Assembly (NCBI GenBank): GCA_944320725.1
Contig: CALUIM010000014.1
Coordinates: 1 to 64,000, forward strand
DNA: 64,000 nt
Origin: an uncultured Coriobacteriaceae bacterium
GTDB taxonomy: Bacteria > Actinomycetota > Coriobacteriia > Coriobacteriales > Coriobacteriaceae
Direction of reading: 5' to 3'
Shown: positions 24,823-33,938 of the stretch, in pieces
Layout of the letters: each line of letters begins with the position of its first letter
How positions within the stretch are numbered: position 1 is the first letter of the stretch
Translations under genes and position numbers: made by a program
Notes under the pieces: generated by a model
Seen by the model: only the letters and a program-made list of their open reading frames with translations
Told to the model about the DNA's origin: nothing
Databases searched by the model: none

Positions 24823-24922
24823 GGTTCCTCCGATGCAATGGCGGTGTGCTGCTTTCCTTAGTGTATACCGGCCGTGCCGCCGCCGGCTTCATGATGCCCT
24901 GCACGGCGGTGCGTGATGGATG

Positions 24923-26272
24923 CTAGGCGTCGTCGACTTCCTCAGCCGCATCCAGGCCCAGGATGCGCTCGGCCTCGGCCGGATCGTCGAGCTGCGTGAT
25001 GCTGCGCAGCTTGCGCTCCATGGCGCGCGAGCGGGTGCCCACAAGCGAATCGATCGTCTTGCTCGCGGTACCCAGCTGCCGCTGGGCGCGCTCAAGCATG
25101 CCCTGATAGGTGCTGAACTCGGTCTTCACCGCCGCGAGCACGGTTTGAATCTCGTTGGCGCGGCGCTGGATGGCAACGGTTTGGAACCCCATCTCGAGGC
25201 TGTTCAAGAGCGCCGCCATGGTGCTGGGGCCGGCGATGTTCACATGGAAGTCGCGCTGCAGCCGCTCGATGAGGCCGGCGCGACCGGCAACCTCGGCATA
25301 GAGGCCTTCAAAGGGGAGGAACATGATGCCGAAGGTTGTGGTCGCAGGCGGTGCGAGGTACTTGTCGTGGATATCTTTCGCCTCGGCGCGCAGACGCACC
25401 TCGAGCGCTTTCCAGGCGGCATCGATGCGCGCGGTGTCTCCGGCATCCTGGGCATCACGCAGATGCTCGTAGGCATCGCCCGGAAACTTCGAGTCGATGG
25501 GCAGGTACACCACCTCGTCCTGCTCGCCCGGGAGGCGCACGGCAAACTCGACGCGCTCGGTGCTGCCGGGAACGGTTGCCACGTTCTCCTCGTACTGTCC
25601 GGGCGCCAGAATCTCACGCAGAATGGCGGCGAGCTGTACCTCACCCACGATGCCGCGCGTCTTCACGTTCGAGAGCACGCGCTTGAGGCCGCCAACGTCT
25701 GCCGCGAGCGTCTTCATCTCGCCAAGGCCCTGATCAACCTGCTGCAGGCGATCGGTGACCAGGGCAAACGACTGCGTGATGCGCTCGTTCAGGGTCTTCT
25801 GGAGCTTCTCGTCAACCGTGGCGCGCATACGGTCGAGCTGGGTGTTGGTGTCGGTGCGAATGTCGGCAAGCTGGCGGTTCACCACGGTTTGCACCTGGCC
25901 CAGCCGCTCGCTCATGGCGGTGGACATGGTGCCCAGGCGCGCATCGACGGTCTGGCGCTGCTGCTCGAGCTGCTGCGCGATCTCGCGGCGTTGCTCCTCG
26001 GTGGCACGGCCGGTTTCGCGCACCTGCTGAACGAGCGTATCGAAGCGCTGCTGCTCGGCAGCGCTCTCGCCGGCAGCGTGGGTGGCAAGCGCTGCAACCC
26101 CGCTTTTGACCTCGCCAAGCGCATCGTTTGTTGCGGCTATCTGGCGCGAGAGCTCCTCGATTGTTTGCTGTTGCACGCGTTGCGTCCGGCTCGAGCGGGC
26201 CGCCTGCACGATCATCGCCACAAGGGCAACAACGACAAAGCCCGCAAGGCCGGCAAGGAGGTAGTCGTTCAT
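24923..26272 (-). CDS. rmuC: RmuC-family DNA recombination limiting protein
   Basis: The protein (449 residues) begins with one membrane anchor (LLAGLAGFVVVALVAMIV), continues with about 150 residues of Gln/Glu/Ala-rich coiled coil and ends with the RmuC nuclease-like core: RGIVGEVQLAAILREIL, LPIDSKFPGDAY and FLPFEGLYAEV. RmuC is thought to limit inversions at short repeats by cutting DNA structures; its PD-(D/E)xK-like fold gives that idea. The start at 26272 has GGAG about 10 nt upstream; ATG codons at 26287 and 26293 are alternatives. The gene is divergent from the toxin-antitoxin pair. Confidence 0.9.
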   Translation of the reverse strand: MNDYLLAGLAGFVVVALVAMIVQAARSSRTQRVQQQTIEELSRQIAATNDALGEVKSGVAALATHAAGESAAEQQRFDTLVQQVRETGRATEEQRREIAQQLEQQRQTVDARLGTMSTAMSERLGQVQTVVNRQLADIRTDTNTQLDRMRATVDEKLQKTLNERITQSFALVTDRLQQVDQGLGEMKTLAADVGGLKRVLSNVKTRGIVGEVQLAAILREILAPGQYEENVATVPGSTERVEFAVRLPGEQDEVVYLPIDSKFPGDAYEHLRDAQDAGDTARIDAAWKALEVRLRAEAKDIHDKYLAPPATTTFGIMFLPFEGLYAEVAGRAGLIERLQRDFHVNIAGPSTMAALLNSLEMGFQTVAIQRRANEIQTVLAAVKTEFSTYQGMLERAQRQLGTASKTIDSLVGTRSRAMERKLRSITQLDDPAEAERILGLDAAEEVDDA

Positions 26273-26374
26273 GGTATGAAGCTCCATTCGCATGCATGAG
26301 GACACGAGATGATCTTTATTGTACCGATGACCAGTGCCGCGTGGTGCAACAGATGGGCGGGGCAGCATCAGTGC

Positions 26375-26389
26375 GCTATACTGTATAGC
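26375..26389. promoter_or_regulatory. Operator palindrome over the -10 box of the toxin-antitoxin operon
   Basis: GCTATA and TATAGC flank CTG at 26375-26389, and TATACT overlaps it at 26378-26383. The antitoxin start is at 26413. Binding by the antitoxin dimer would occlude the promoter, the usual autoregulation of such operons. Confidence 0.6.
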
Positions 26390-26412
26390 ATACTGAAGCG
26401 AGGTGATGCGCC

Positions 26413-26766
26413 ATGTCGACGGTGCAGATGAACGTTCGCATCGATGCGAAAACGAAGGCGCACGGCGATGCCGTATTTGCACGGAGCGGCTTCACGCCGT
26501 CCCAGGTTGTTCGTGCCGTGTGGGAGTATGCGGGGCGCACGGGCACGCTGCCGCCTTGCATGCAGCAGGGCGCGTCGGACCAGCAAGACAAGCTTGTGCA
26601 GCAGCGCGTGCGCGATGGGTTTGGCCTGGCGCTCACGCTTGCAGGCGCGCAGGGTATTGACGTGGCGCCCGCCGGCAACGTGCTTCAAGGCGCAACGTGG
26701 CGCGAGATACGCGGCGACGTGTATGACGAGATGCTCGACGCGTTGGAAGGTGAGGCGGATGCGTAA
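26413..26766 (+). CDS. RelB/DinJ-type antitoxin
   Basis: This 117-residue protein starts with the ribbon-helix-helix pattern of RelB/DinJ antitoxins: TVQMNVRIDAKTKAHGDAVFARSGFTPSQVVRAVW. The rest is an acidic, probably flexible toxin-binding tail. It should neutralise the downstream PIN-domain toxin and repress the operon through the palindrome at 26375-26389. GAGGTGAT lies before the ATG. Its stop overlaps the toxin start by 8 bp, a tight coupling typical of toxin-antitoxin loci. RelB-type antitoxins more often pair with RelE/YafQ toxins, so the PIN partner is a hybrid pairing. Confidence 0.75.
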   Translation: MSTVQMNVRIDAKTKAHGDAVFARSGFTPSQVVRAVWEYAGRTGTLPPCMQQGASDQQDKLVQQRVRDGFGLALTLAGAQGIDVAPAGNVLQGATWREIRGDVYDEMLDALEGEADA

Positions 26767-27232
26767 AGGCCCGGTGCGGTATCTGCTCGACACGAACATC
26801 TGGCTCTACTATTTTCTCGGCGAGGATGCGTATAAGCACGAGATCATGGACCTTATCGCCTCCGGGCAGGATGATGGTGTCGATATCCTCTTCACCCCAA
26901 CAACAGCAAAAGATCTGTTCTACGTGTTACCACGAGCACTTCGTCGCGCAGGCGCGATAGGGCCAGACGAGACCATGGGCTCGATAGCCTGGGGTTGCTT
27001 GGAGCGCATGTTCGAGCTCGCCACACCGGCGCCTCAGAGTGCGGCAGAATGCCATATCGCCCGCATGCTGCGGTCTACGATTCCCGAATTCGAAGATGCC
27101 ATGATCATCGCGGCAGCCGAGACGGCGGGTGCCGATTACATCGTGACCCTCGATAAGGAGCTGCTCCGGGATATGCCCGAGGTGTGTGTAGACCCGGCGC
27201 GGGCGCGAGAGCTCGCGGCGCTCGGCCTGTAG
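26759..27232 (+). CDS. PIN-domain toxin (VapC-like ribonuclease)
   Basis: The protein (157 residues) has a PIN domain: an N-terminal YLLDTNIWLYYF with the first catalytic Asp (residue 11), a central acidic FEDAMIIAAAE and a C-terminal ADYIVTLDKELL with the last Asp. Such toxins cleave RNA, often tRNA or rRNA, when freed from the antitoxin. The start ATG lies 8 bp inside the antitoxin gene and is preceded by GAAGGTGAGG. It ends about 115 bp before the mfd start. Assignment as toxin rests on the PIN fold and the coupled antitoxin gene. Confidence 0.82.
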   Translation: MRKGPVRYLLDTNIWLYYFLGEDAYKHEIMDLIASGQDDGVDILFTPTTAKDLFYVLPRALRRAGAIGPDETMGSIAWGCLERMFELATPAPQSAAECHIARMLRSTIPEFEDAMIIAAAETAGADYIVTLDKELLRDMPEVCVDPARARELAALGL

Positions 27233-27349
27233 AACGGGCGCGCGTGGGGTAGGATAGGGGAAACGAATCACATGCGACCCGTCCGGTGTTGCCGGGCGGG
27301 TTTTCGGCGTGCGCGAGCGCGCCGGTATCTGCAAGAACGGGAGACTCGT

Positions 27350-30300
27350 ATGCTCATCCACCGCATCGCGGCGCAGCTGTATACGGCCGAGGCGCCGCGT
27401 GTTATCGAGGAGGCGCAGCTCGAGGGCAAAGATGCCACGCTCGCCGTGTCGCAGTCGGGCCGGGTGCTCATGCTTGCCGCGCAGTTCGCGCGGAATCCGC
27501 GTCCGTGCGTGTATGTGGTCTCGGGCGAGGATGCCGCCGACCGCGCCGCGCGCCAGCTAGCCGCCTATGTGGGAGCCGAGCGTGTGGCTCGCTATCCCGA
27601 GCGCGCCGATTACCCGTGGAGCGCCAAGACGTCGCCCGACGACGCCGTTATCGCACGGCGCTGCCATGCGCTGGGCCGCCTGGCGCGCGGGGAGGCATGC
27701 ATCATGGTGGCTTCGGCCCGCGCACTGTTGCGCTGCGTGCCGCCGCGCGAGAGCCGCTACTGGCAGGAGGCGCATTTCGCGGTGGGCGAGGAGGTGCCCT
27801 TTGACGAGGTGCCGCGCGCGCTGGTGGGCATAGGATACACCAGCGCGGATGCCGCCGATGCCCCGGGGCTGTTCCGTGTCCACGGCGATACGGTGGACGT
27901 TTTTCCCGCGCAGGGTGCGTCTGCGGTGCGTATCGAGTTTTTCGGCGACGAGATCGACCGCATTCGCCGCATGGTCACCTCGACCGGTCAGACCATTGGC
28001 GACGAGGACGCCGTCGACATCTTTCCCTGCCGTGAGCTTGCGCTTACCGATGATGCGGTGGAACGCATCCGGGCGGCGCTGTATCGCCCGGCGCAGGAGG
28101 ACAGCGAGCTGGCCGCGCTGCTCGAGCTGGTCGAGGCGCGTGTGGTCACGCCCGAGCTCGAGCGCTATCTTCCCATCATGTACGAGCATACGGTGAGTCC
28201 GCTTGCGCATATCGCGCCCGATACGCTCGTAGTGCTCTCAGAGCCGCGCTCGCTCTTCGACGACTGCGCTCGCGCCTACGAGGATCTCGAGCGCCGCGCG
28301 GGCGAGGCTGCCGTGGCGCGGCTCGACGGACTGTACGTGCGGCCGCAGCAGCTCGATTTCGGACGCCAACAGCGCCTGAACTACGTTTCGCTCATCCGCG
28401 CGGGCGGCGCGGTAACCGCCGAGCTCAAGATCGAGCAGCCCGCCATCGCAGGTTCGGACAACCGGTTTATCTCGCGCATCCAGGAGTGCGTGGCCAACCG
28501 ATTCGTCTGCGTGTTCGCCGCACCCGATCGCGGCGCGCGCGACTCGCTTGAGCTCACCTTTACCGATGAGGCCATCCCCTTCGAGGAGTCGCTACAGGCG
28601 GCGCCCGAGAATGCGGGCGCGGTGGGCGTGGACACGGTCGAGGTCACGCTCCTCAAACGCGATGCCGATCCGCTCAACGCACGCGCCATCGACGACGGCG
28701 CACCGGCCGGCACGGCGTCCCGTACGGTGCATACGACGCCCACGCTCACGCGCGGTCGCGTTACCTTTGTCGATCTGGCGCTGCCCCAGGGTGTGGTGGT
28801 GCCCGAGGCGCATCTGGCTGTGTTCTCGATCTCCGACCTCAATGCGCGCATGGACGCGCGCCGCGGCCGCCGCACGCGCCGCCGTGTTGATGTCACCGAG
28901 GTGACCTTCCCCTTCAAACCAGGTGATTACGTGGTGCATGCCACGCACGGCATCGCACTGTTCTCCTCGATCGTGCGCCAGGAGGTTGCCGGCCGCGAGC
29001 GCGATTACTTCTTACTGGAATACGCAGGTGGCGACAAGCTCTACGTGCCGCTTGAGCAGGTTGACCGCATCACGCGCTACGTGGGGCCCGACGGCGACAG
29101 CCCGCGCCTCACGCGCCTCAACACCGCCGACTGGTCGCGCGCTACCAAGCGTGCGCGCAAGAGTGCCAAGAAGCTCGCTTTCGACCTCGTCGACCTCTAT
29201 ACGCGCCGCAGCTCTATCACCGGCGTTGCCTGCCCGCCCGACACGTCCGAGCAGATCGAGATGGAGGAGAGTTTTCCCTACGAGCCCACGCGCGACCAGC
29301 TTGATGCGATTGCCGACATCAAGGCCGATATGGAGTCCACCAAGCCCATGGACCGGCTGCTGTGCGGCGATGTGGGCTTCGGCAAGACCGAGGTGGCGCT
29401 GCGGGCGGCATTCAAGTGCGTCGATTCGGGCCGACAGGTCATGGTGCTCTGCCCCACGACCATTCTGGCGCAGCAGCACTATCAAACGTTTTTTGAACGC
29501 TTCGCGCCGTTTGGGGTCGAGGTCGAGGTGCTGTCTCGCTTTCGCACGCCGGCGCAGCAAAAACGCGCGCTCGCAGCGTTTGCCGAGGGTAAGGTCGACG
29601 TGCTCGTGGGTACGCACCGCCTGCTCTCGGCTGACGTCAACCCGGCGCGGCTGGGTCTTGTGATTATCGACGAGGAGCAGCGCTTTGGCGTGCAGCACAA
29701 AGAGCAGCTCAAGAACCTCCGCGAGCAGATCGATGTGCTCACGCTCTCGGCGACGCCCATTCCGCGCACCATGCAGATGGCCATCTCGGGCGTGCGTGAC
29801 ATGAGCCTCATCACCACGCCGCCCACGGGGCGCCGCCCTGTGATCGTGCACGTGGGCGAATACGACCCCGATGTGGTTTCGGCCGCCATTCGCCTGGAGC
29901 TCGAGCGCAAAGGGCAGGCCTACTACGTGTCCAACCGCGTGAAGACCATCGACGATGCCGTCGACCGCGTGCACGAGGTGGTGCCCGAGGCGCGCGTGGG
30001 CGTGGCGCATGGCAAGATGAGCCCGCGCGAGGTGGAAGATGTCATGATCGACTTTGCCATGGGCAGGATCGACGTGCTCGTGGCAACCACCATTATCGAG
30101 AGCGGCATCGACAACCCGCATACCAACACGCTCATCATCGAGGATTCGCAGCGTCTGGGTCTGGCCCAGCTCTACCAGCTCAAAGGCCGCGTGGGGCGCA
30201 GCGCCACGCAGGCATACGCCTACTTCATGTTCCCCGGCGAGATTCCGCTCACGCCAGAGGCCACCGAGCGCTTGACCGCGCTCGCCGAGTTCCAGGATCT

Positions 30301-30955
30301 GGGCAGCGGCATGCGCATCGCCATGCGCGACCTCGAGATTCGCGGCGCGGGGTCCCTCGTGGGAGCCGAGCAGCACGGCAACCTTTCGAGCGTGGGCTTC
30401 GACCTCTTCACGCAGATGCTGGGGCAAGCGGTGGCCGAGGCGCGCGGCGACGATAGCGCGCGTGTCGAGGAATCGGACGTGGCGATCAACCTGCCCGCCG
30501 ACTTCTTCCTCGACGAGGAGTATCTGCCTGCCGTCGACAAGCGCGTGCTGGTGTACCGCCGGCTTGCGGCGGCCGACGACCTGGCGGCGGTGGATGAGGC
30601 GCAGCAGGATTGCGAGGCGAGCTATGGCGAGCTGCCGCTGGCCGCGCGGAACCTCTTCGACCGCGCACGCATCCGCATCCGCGCGGACCGGCTGGGGCTG
30701 GAGAGCATTTCGCTTGCGGCGGGTCGCCTTACGTTCCAGGGCGTCGACGTGCCCAAGACGGTCGCGTTCGACCTGAAGAGCCGTCTCTCGGCGGTGGTGT
30801 TTCCCAAGAGCCGGAAGCTCTCGATTCCGTACAAGGCTGGTGCCGGCGGCGGCTCGGGCGTGGGTCGCGGGCTCGATGCCAACGACGAGCGCGGCCCCGT
30901 AGCAGCGGCGCTTGCGGTGCTTGAGCAGCTCGGCGCCTCCGGTGACGACGACTAG
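27350..30955 (+). CDS. mfd: Transcription-repair coupling factor
   Basis: This 1201-residue translocase displaces stalled RNA polymerase and recruits UvrA to lesions. The UvrB-homology N-terminal part (RVARYPERADYPWS..., FFGDEIDRIRRM) is followed by the RNA polymerase-interacting CarD-like domain (FKPGDYVVHATHGIALF, about residue 525). The helicase motor has Walker A GDVGFGKTEVA (about 673), DEEQRFG, and LSATPIPRTM, and the TRCF C-terminal domain follows. ATG 27350 is preferred: GGGAGA precedes it and an upstream in-frame extension is Arg-rich and unlike Mfd. It is followed, after 190 bp, by pcrA, giving a repair-gene cluster with nth and rmuC. Confidence 0.97.
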   Translation: MLIHRIAAQLYTAEAPRVIEEAQLEGKDATLAVSQSGRVLMLAAQFARNPRPCVYVVSGEDAADRAARQLAAYVGAERVARYPERADYPWSAKTSPDDAVIARRCHALGRLARGEACIMVASARALLRCVPPRESRYWQEAHFAVGEEVPFDEVPRALVGIGYTSADAADAPGLFRVHGDTVDVFPAQGASAVRIEFFGDEIDRIRRMVTSTGQTIGDEDAVDIFPCRELALTDDAVERIRAALYRPAQEDSELAALLELVEARVVTPELERYLPIMYEHTVSPLAHIAPDTLVVLSEPRSLFDDCARAYEDLERRAGEAAVARLDGLYVRPQQLDFGRQQRLNYVSLIRAGGAVTAELKIEQPAIAGSDNRFISRIQECVANRFVCVFAAPDRGARDSLELTFTDEAIPFEESLQAAPENAGAVGVDTVEVTLLKRDADPLNARAIDDGAPAGTASRTVHTTPTLTRGRVTFVDLALPQGVVVPEAHLAVFSISDLNARMDARRGRRTRRRVDVTEVTFPFKPGDYVVHATHGIALFSSIVRQEVAGRERDYFLLEYAGGDKLYVPLEQVDRITRYVGPDGDSPRLTRLNTADWSRATKRARKSAKKLAFDLVDLYTRRSSITGVACPPDTSEQIEMEESFPYEPTRDQLDAIADIKADMESTKPMDRLLCGDVGFGKTEVALRAAFKCVDSGRQVMVLCPTTILAQQHYQTFFERFAPFGVEVEVLSRFRTPAQQKRALAAFAEGKVDVLVGTHRLLSADVNPARLGLVIIDEEQRFGVQHKEQLKNLREQIDVLTLSATPIPRTMQMAISGVRDMSLITTPPTGRRPVIVHVGEYDPDVVSAAIRLELERKGQAYYVSNRVKTIDDAVDRVHEVVPEARVGVAHGKMSPREVEDVMIDFAMGRIDVLVATTIIESGIDNPHTNTLIIEDSQRLGLAQLYQLKGRVGRSATQAYAYFMFPGEIPLTPEATERLTALAEFQDLGSGMRIAMRDLEIRGAGSLVGAEQHGNLSSVGFDLFTQMLGQAVAEARGDDSARVEESDVAINLPADFFLDEEYLPAVDKRVLVYRRLAAADDLAAVDEAQQDCEASYGELPLAARNLFDRARIRIRADRLGLESISLAAGRLTFQGVDVPKTVAFDLKSRLSAVVFPKSRKLSIPYKAGAGGGSGVGRGLDANDERGPVAAALAVLEQLGASGDDD

Positions 30956-31060
30956 AAACACGGCCGTGCTCTGCACTCTTCGTGGGGGTGGGCGGGGCGT
31001 CGCTGCGTGTCTGCACGCATCGCTATACTAGACAGGCCGCGACGAAACGAGGTGAGCCGT

Positions 31061-31117
31061 ATGCTGAGCGCGATGTGCGCTTCGCGGCGCTCATCCGTAT
31101 CGCGTGGCAAGTTTTGA
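31061..31117 (+). CDS. Possible 18-residue leader peptide upstream of pcrA
   Basis: A TATACT -10 box at 31024-31029 is followed by GAGGTGA and then ATG 31061, opening an 18-codon frame ending in TGA at 31115-31117, 28 nt before pcrA. The peptide is Ser/Arg/Cys-rich. The good ribosome-binding site and placement in the leader argue for translation; the amino acid content gives no obvious attenuation signal. It could be a chance frame. Confidence 0.25.
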   Translation: MLSAMCASRRSSVSRGKF

Positions 31118-31145
31118 CCTGTCCCCATCCTGTCGAGGAGCGCGC

Positions 31146-33776
31146 ATGGCCGCATACGCCGTAGACATCGATTCGCTCAACCCCGCGCAGCGCGAAGCCG
31201 TGCTTACAACAGAAGGCCCGCTGCTGGTGCTCGCGGGCGCTGGCTCGGGCAAGACGCGCGTGCTCACCTACCGCATCGCGCACATGATCGCCGACCTGGG
31301 CGTGCGCCCGTGGCAGGTGCTCGCCATCACCTTCACCAACAAGGCGGCGGCCGAGATGCGCGAGCGCTTGGCGGCGCTGCTGCCAGAAGGCACGCGCGGC
31401 ATGTGGGTGTGCACCTTCCATGCCATGTGTGTGCGCATGCTGCGCGAGGACGCCGACCTGTTGGGTTATACCGGGCAGTTCACCATCTACGACGACGATG
31501 ATTCGCGCCGTATGGTGCGCGACATCATGCAGGCGCTCGGCATCGAGCAGAAGAGCTATCCGCTCAACATGATTCGCTCCAAGATTTCCTCGGCAAAAAA
31601 CGCCATGGTGGGTCCGGAAGAATATGCCAAGCTTGCGAGCACCCCGCCCGAGCAGAAAACGGCTCAGGTGTACCTTGAGTTGGAACGGCGGTTGCGGGCT
31701 GCCAACGCCATGGACTTCGACGACTTGCTCGTGCGCGCGCTTGAGCTTCTGCGCACGCGCCCCGAGGTGCTCGAGCGCTACCAGGAGCGGTTCCGCTACA
31801 TCTCGGTGGACGAGTACCAGGATACCAACCATGTGCAGTACGAGATTGCCAATCTGCTGGCGGCCAAGTACCAAAACCTCATGGTGGTAGGCGACGACGA
31901 CCAGTCCATTTACTCGTGGCGCGGAGCCGACATCTCAAACATCCTTGATTTCGAGCAAGATTTCCCCGAGGCCAAGGTGGTCAAGCTCGAGCAGAACTAT
32001 CGCTCGACCGGGCATATCCTTTCTGCCGCCAACGCGGTGGTGCGGCACAACTCGCAGCGCAAGGCCAAGCGTCTGTTCACGGCGGAGGGCGATGGCGAGA
32101 AGATTTGCGCCTACCAGGCCTCCGACGAGCGCGACGAGGGCCGCTGGATTGCCGGCGAGATCGAGAAGCTGCACCAGCTGGGCATGAGCTACGACGACGT
32201 GGCGGTGTTCTACCGCACGAATGCTCAGTCGCGCATCTTGGAAGACATGTTCTTGCGTGCGGGCGTGCCCTACAAGATCGTGGGCGGCACGCGCTTCTTC
32301 GACCGCGCCGAGATCCGCGATGTCATGGCGTATCTCAAGATGATCGTGAACCCAGCGGACGAGATGAGCGTCAAGCGCATCATCAACACGCCGCGCCGTG
32401 GCATCGGCTCGACGTCGATTGCCAAGATCGAGGAGCTGGCGCGTGAGAATCGGGTGAGTTTCTTCCAGGCGTGCGAGCTTGCAACGGCCGAGACCGGGCG
32501 CTTTACCGCCAAGGTGCGCTCGGCGCTGGCGGACTTTGTGAACATCGTGCGCGAGGGGCGTCGCTGCGACGGCGAGCTCATGCGCGTGGTCGAGGCGATT
32601 GTCGAGAAGAGCGGCCTCATGCAGGCGCTGCGTGCCGAGGGCACCATGGAGGCCGAAGGGCGCCTGGAGAACATTCAGGAGTTCTTGGGCGTGGCGGCCG
32701 AGTTCGAGGAAAGCCACGACGACATCGAAGGCACGCTCGAGAGCCTCGAGGAGCTGCGTGCCGCCGGCGTGGCGGATGCGCCGCAGGCTCAGACCTCTGT
32801 GCCCGCACCCGCGCCGGACGCTTCCGTTGCGGTGCCGGCACCCGCCGCGAACGCGTCCGAGCAGCCGCTCACCGAAGCGCAGGCAACGCTTGCGCAGCTC
32901 ATCGCGAACAATCCGCTCGCGGCAGGTGCCGCGCCGGTGAGCGCTGCCCAAACCGCTGCCGAGATTGAGCGCACCTATGGGCCGCTGGCCTGCAAGGCCC
33001 TGCCCGTGCTGCTAGAGTGGCTGGCGCTCCGCAGCGACCTCGACGCGCTGGCGGGCGAGACGCACGCCATCACGATGATGACGGTGCACTCGGCCAAGGG
33101 CCTCGAGTTCCCGGCGGTGTTTGTGGCCGGTCTCGAGGAGGGGATCTTCCCCCATGTCGCCGGATTCTCAGATGACCCCGCCAAGCTCGAGGAGGAGCGT
33201 CGTCTGGCCTATGTCGCCATCACGCGCGCTCGCCAGCGGCTGTTTCTCACCTACGCGGCAACGCGGCGCACCTATGGCTCCACGCAGGCAAATCCGCGTT
33301 CGCGCTTCGTGAACGAGATTCCCGAGGAGGACATCGAGTTCACTGGCGTGGGCTCGTCGGGATTCTCGGGTACCGGCTGGGAGAAGCGCGGCGACCGCCG
33401 GGGCACCTTCGGGTCCGGCATGGGGTCCGACATGTACGGCGGTAACGTGTTCGGCTCGTACACCCGCTCCACAGGCGGCGTCTCGCGCCACACCGGCATC
33501 AGCCCCGATGCCGGCCGCAAGCCCGCCACGTTTGGCAGCGGCTCGCCGCGGCACCGCACGCCCACGGGGGCGGACGGGCACGCGGTCGAACAGCGCCGGC
33601 CCGATGCCGCCAAGGCGGCCGAGACATTCGCCGTGGGCGATACCGTGAGCCATAAGACGTTTGGCACGGGTCGCGTGATTGGCGTGTCGGGCGATATGAT
33701 AGAGGTCACGTTCGATAAGAGCGGTCAGACCAAGAAACTCATGAAGGGCTTCGCGCCCATCGTGAAGATCGGCTGA
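31146..33776 (+). CDS. pcrA: UvrD/PcrA-family ATP-dependent DNA helicase
   Basis: This 876-residue SF1A 3'-5' helicase unwinds DNA in excision repair and replication-conflict resolution. Motif I is AGAGSGKTRVL near residue 35; DEYQDTN is motif II, GDDDQSIYSWRGA motif III, TVHSAKGLEF motif V and AITRARQRL motif VI. A low-complexity Pro/Ala/Val insert sits around residues 545-605 within the 2B region, which is unusual. The C-terminal VGDTVSHKTFGTGRV and FDKSGQTKKL segment is the Tudor-like RNA polymerase-binding domain. GAGGAG lies just before ATG 31146. A conserved-core hairpin ends the gene. Confidence 0.96.
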   Translation: MAAYAVDIDSLNPAQREAVLTTEGPLLVLAGAGSGKTRVLTYRIAHMIADLGVRPWQVLAITFTNKAAAEMRERLAALLPEGTRGMWVCTFHAMCVRMLREDADLLGYTGQFTIYDDDDSRRMVRDIMQALGIEQKSYPLNMIRSKISSAKNAMVGPEEYAKLASTPPEQKTAQVYLELERRLRAANAMDFDDLLVRALELLRTRPEVLERYQERFRYISVDEYQDTNHVQYEIANLLAAKYQNLMVVGDDDQSIYSWRGADISNILDFEQDFPEAKVVKLEQNYRSTGHILSAANAVVRHNSQRKAKRLFTAEGDGEKICAYQASDERDEGRWIAGEIEKLHQLGMSYDDVAVFYRTNAQSRILEDMFLRAGVPYKIVGGTRFFDRAEIRDVMAYLKMIVNPADEMSVKRIINTPRRGIGSTSIAKIEELARENRVSFFQACELATAETGRFTAKVRSALADFVNIVREGRRCDGELMRVVEAIVEKSGLMQALRAEGTMEAEGRLENIQEFLGVAAEFEESHDDIEGTLESLEELRAAGVADAPQAQTSVPAPAPDASVAVPAPAANASEQPLTEAQATLAQLIANNPLAAGAAPVSAAQTAAEIERTYGPLACKALPVLLEWLALRSDLDALAGETHAITMMTVHSAKGLEFPAVFVAGLEEGIFPHVAGFSDDPAKLEEERRLAYVAITRARQRLFLTYAATRRTYGSTQANPRSRFVNEIPEEDIEFTGVGSSGFSGTGWEKRGDRRGTFGSGMGSDMYGGNVFGSYTRSTGGVSRHTGISPDAGRKPATFGSGSPRHRTPTGADGHAVEQRRPDAAKAAETFAVGDTVSHKTFGTGRVIGVSGDMIEVTFDKSGQTKKLMKGFAPIVKIG

Positions 33777-33797
33777 TGGCACCCTTGAGGGTCGCCC

Positions 33798-33871
33798 GCC
33801 CCATACGACTTCCTGCTCGGGCAGTCCTCGCCGCTTTGCGGCTGCGGAACTCGCGATAAGTCGTATGGGGC
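33798..33871 (+). terminator. Gene-end hairpin with conserved inner core, copy 4 (after pcrA)
   Basis: A perfect 14-bp outer stem (33798-33811, beginning GCCCCATACGACTT, with 33858-33871) encloses the shared inner sequence GTCCTCGCCGC...GCGGCTGCGGA at 33824-33848. The outer arms are unrelated to those of the other three copies. Confidence 0.65.
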
Positions 33872-33938
33872 GAGCGCTCTCGAGGATTTCGGGCCGATCT
33901 TCACGATGGTCGACGACGGCGGAGGAGGAACGTACGAC

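Noticed and set aside
26375-27232. An abortive-infection or larger defence island around the toxin-antitoxin pair
   Set aside because: Flanking genes are housekeeping (rmuC, mfd) with no nuclease or restriction genes, so only a simple toxin-antitoxin module is supported.
29012-30976. Long minus-strand open frames across mfd, and similar ones across nearly every GC-rich gene
   Set aside because: These are frame shadows of third-position GC bias; the + strand genes have complete motifs and good starts.
31146-33776. A frameshift or fusion in pcrA because of the Pro/Ala-rich insert
   Set aside because: All helicase motifs are in one frame on both sides of the insert; it is a low-complexity loop, not a junction.
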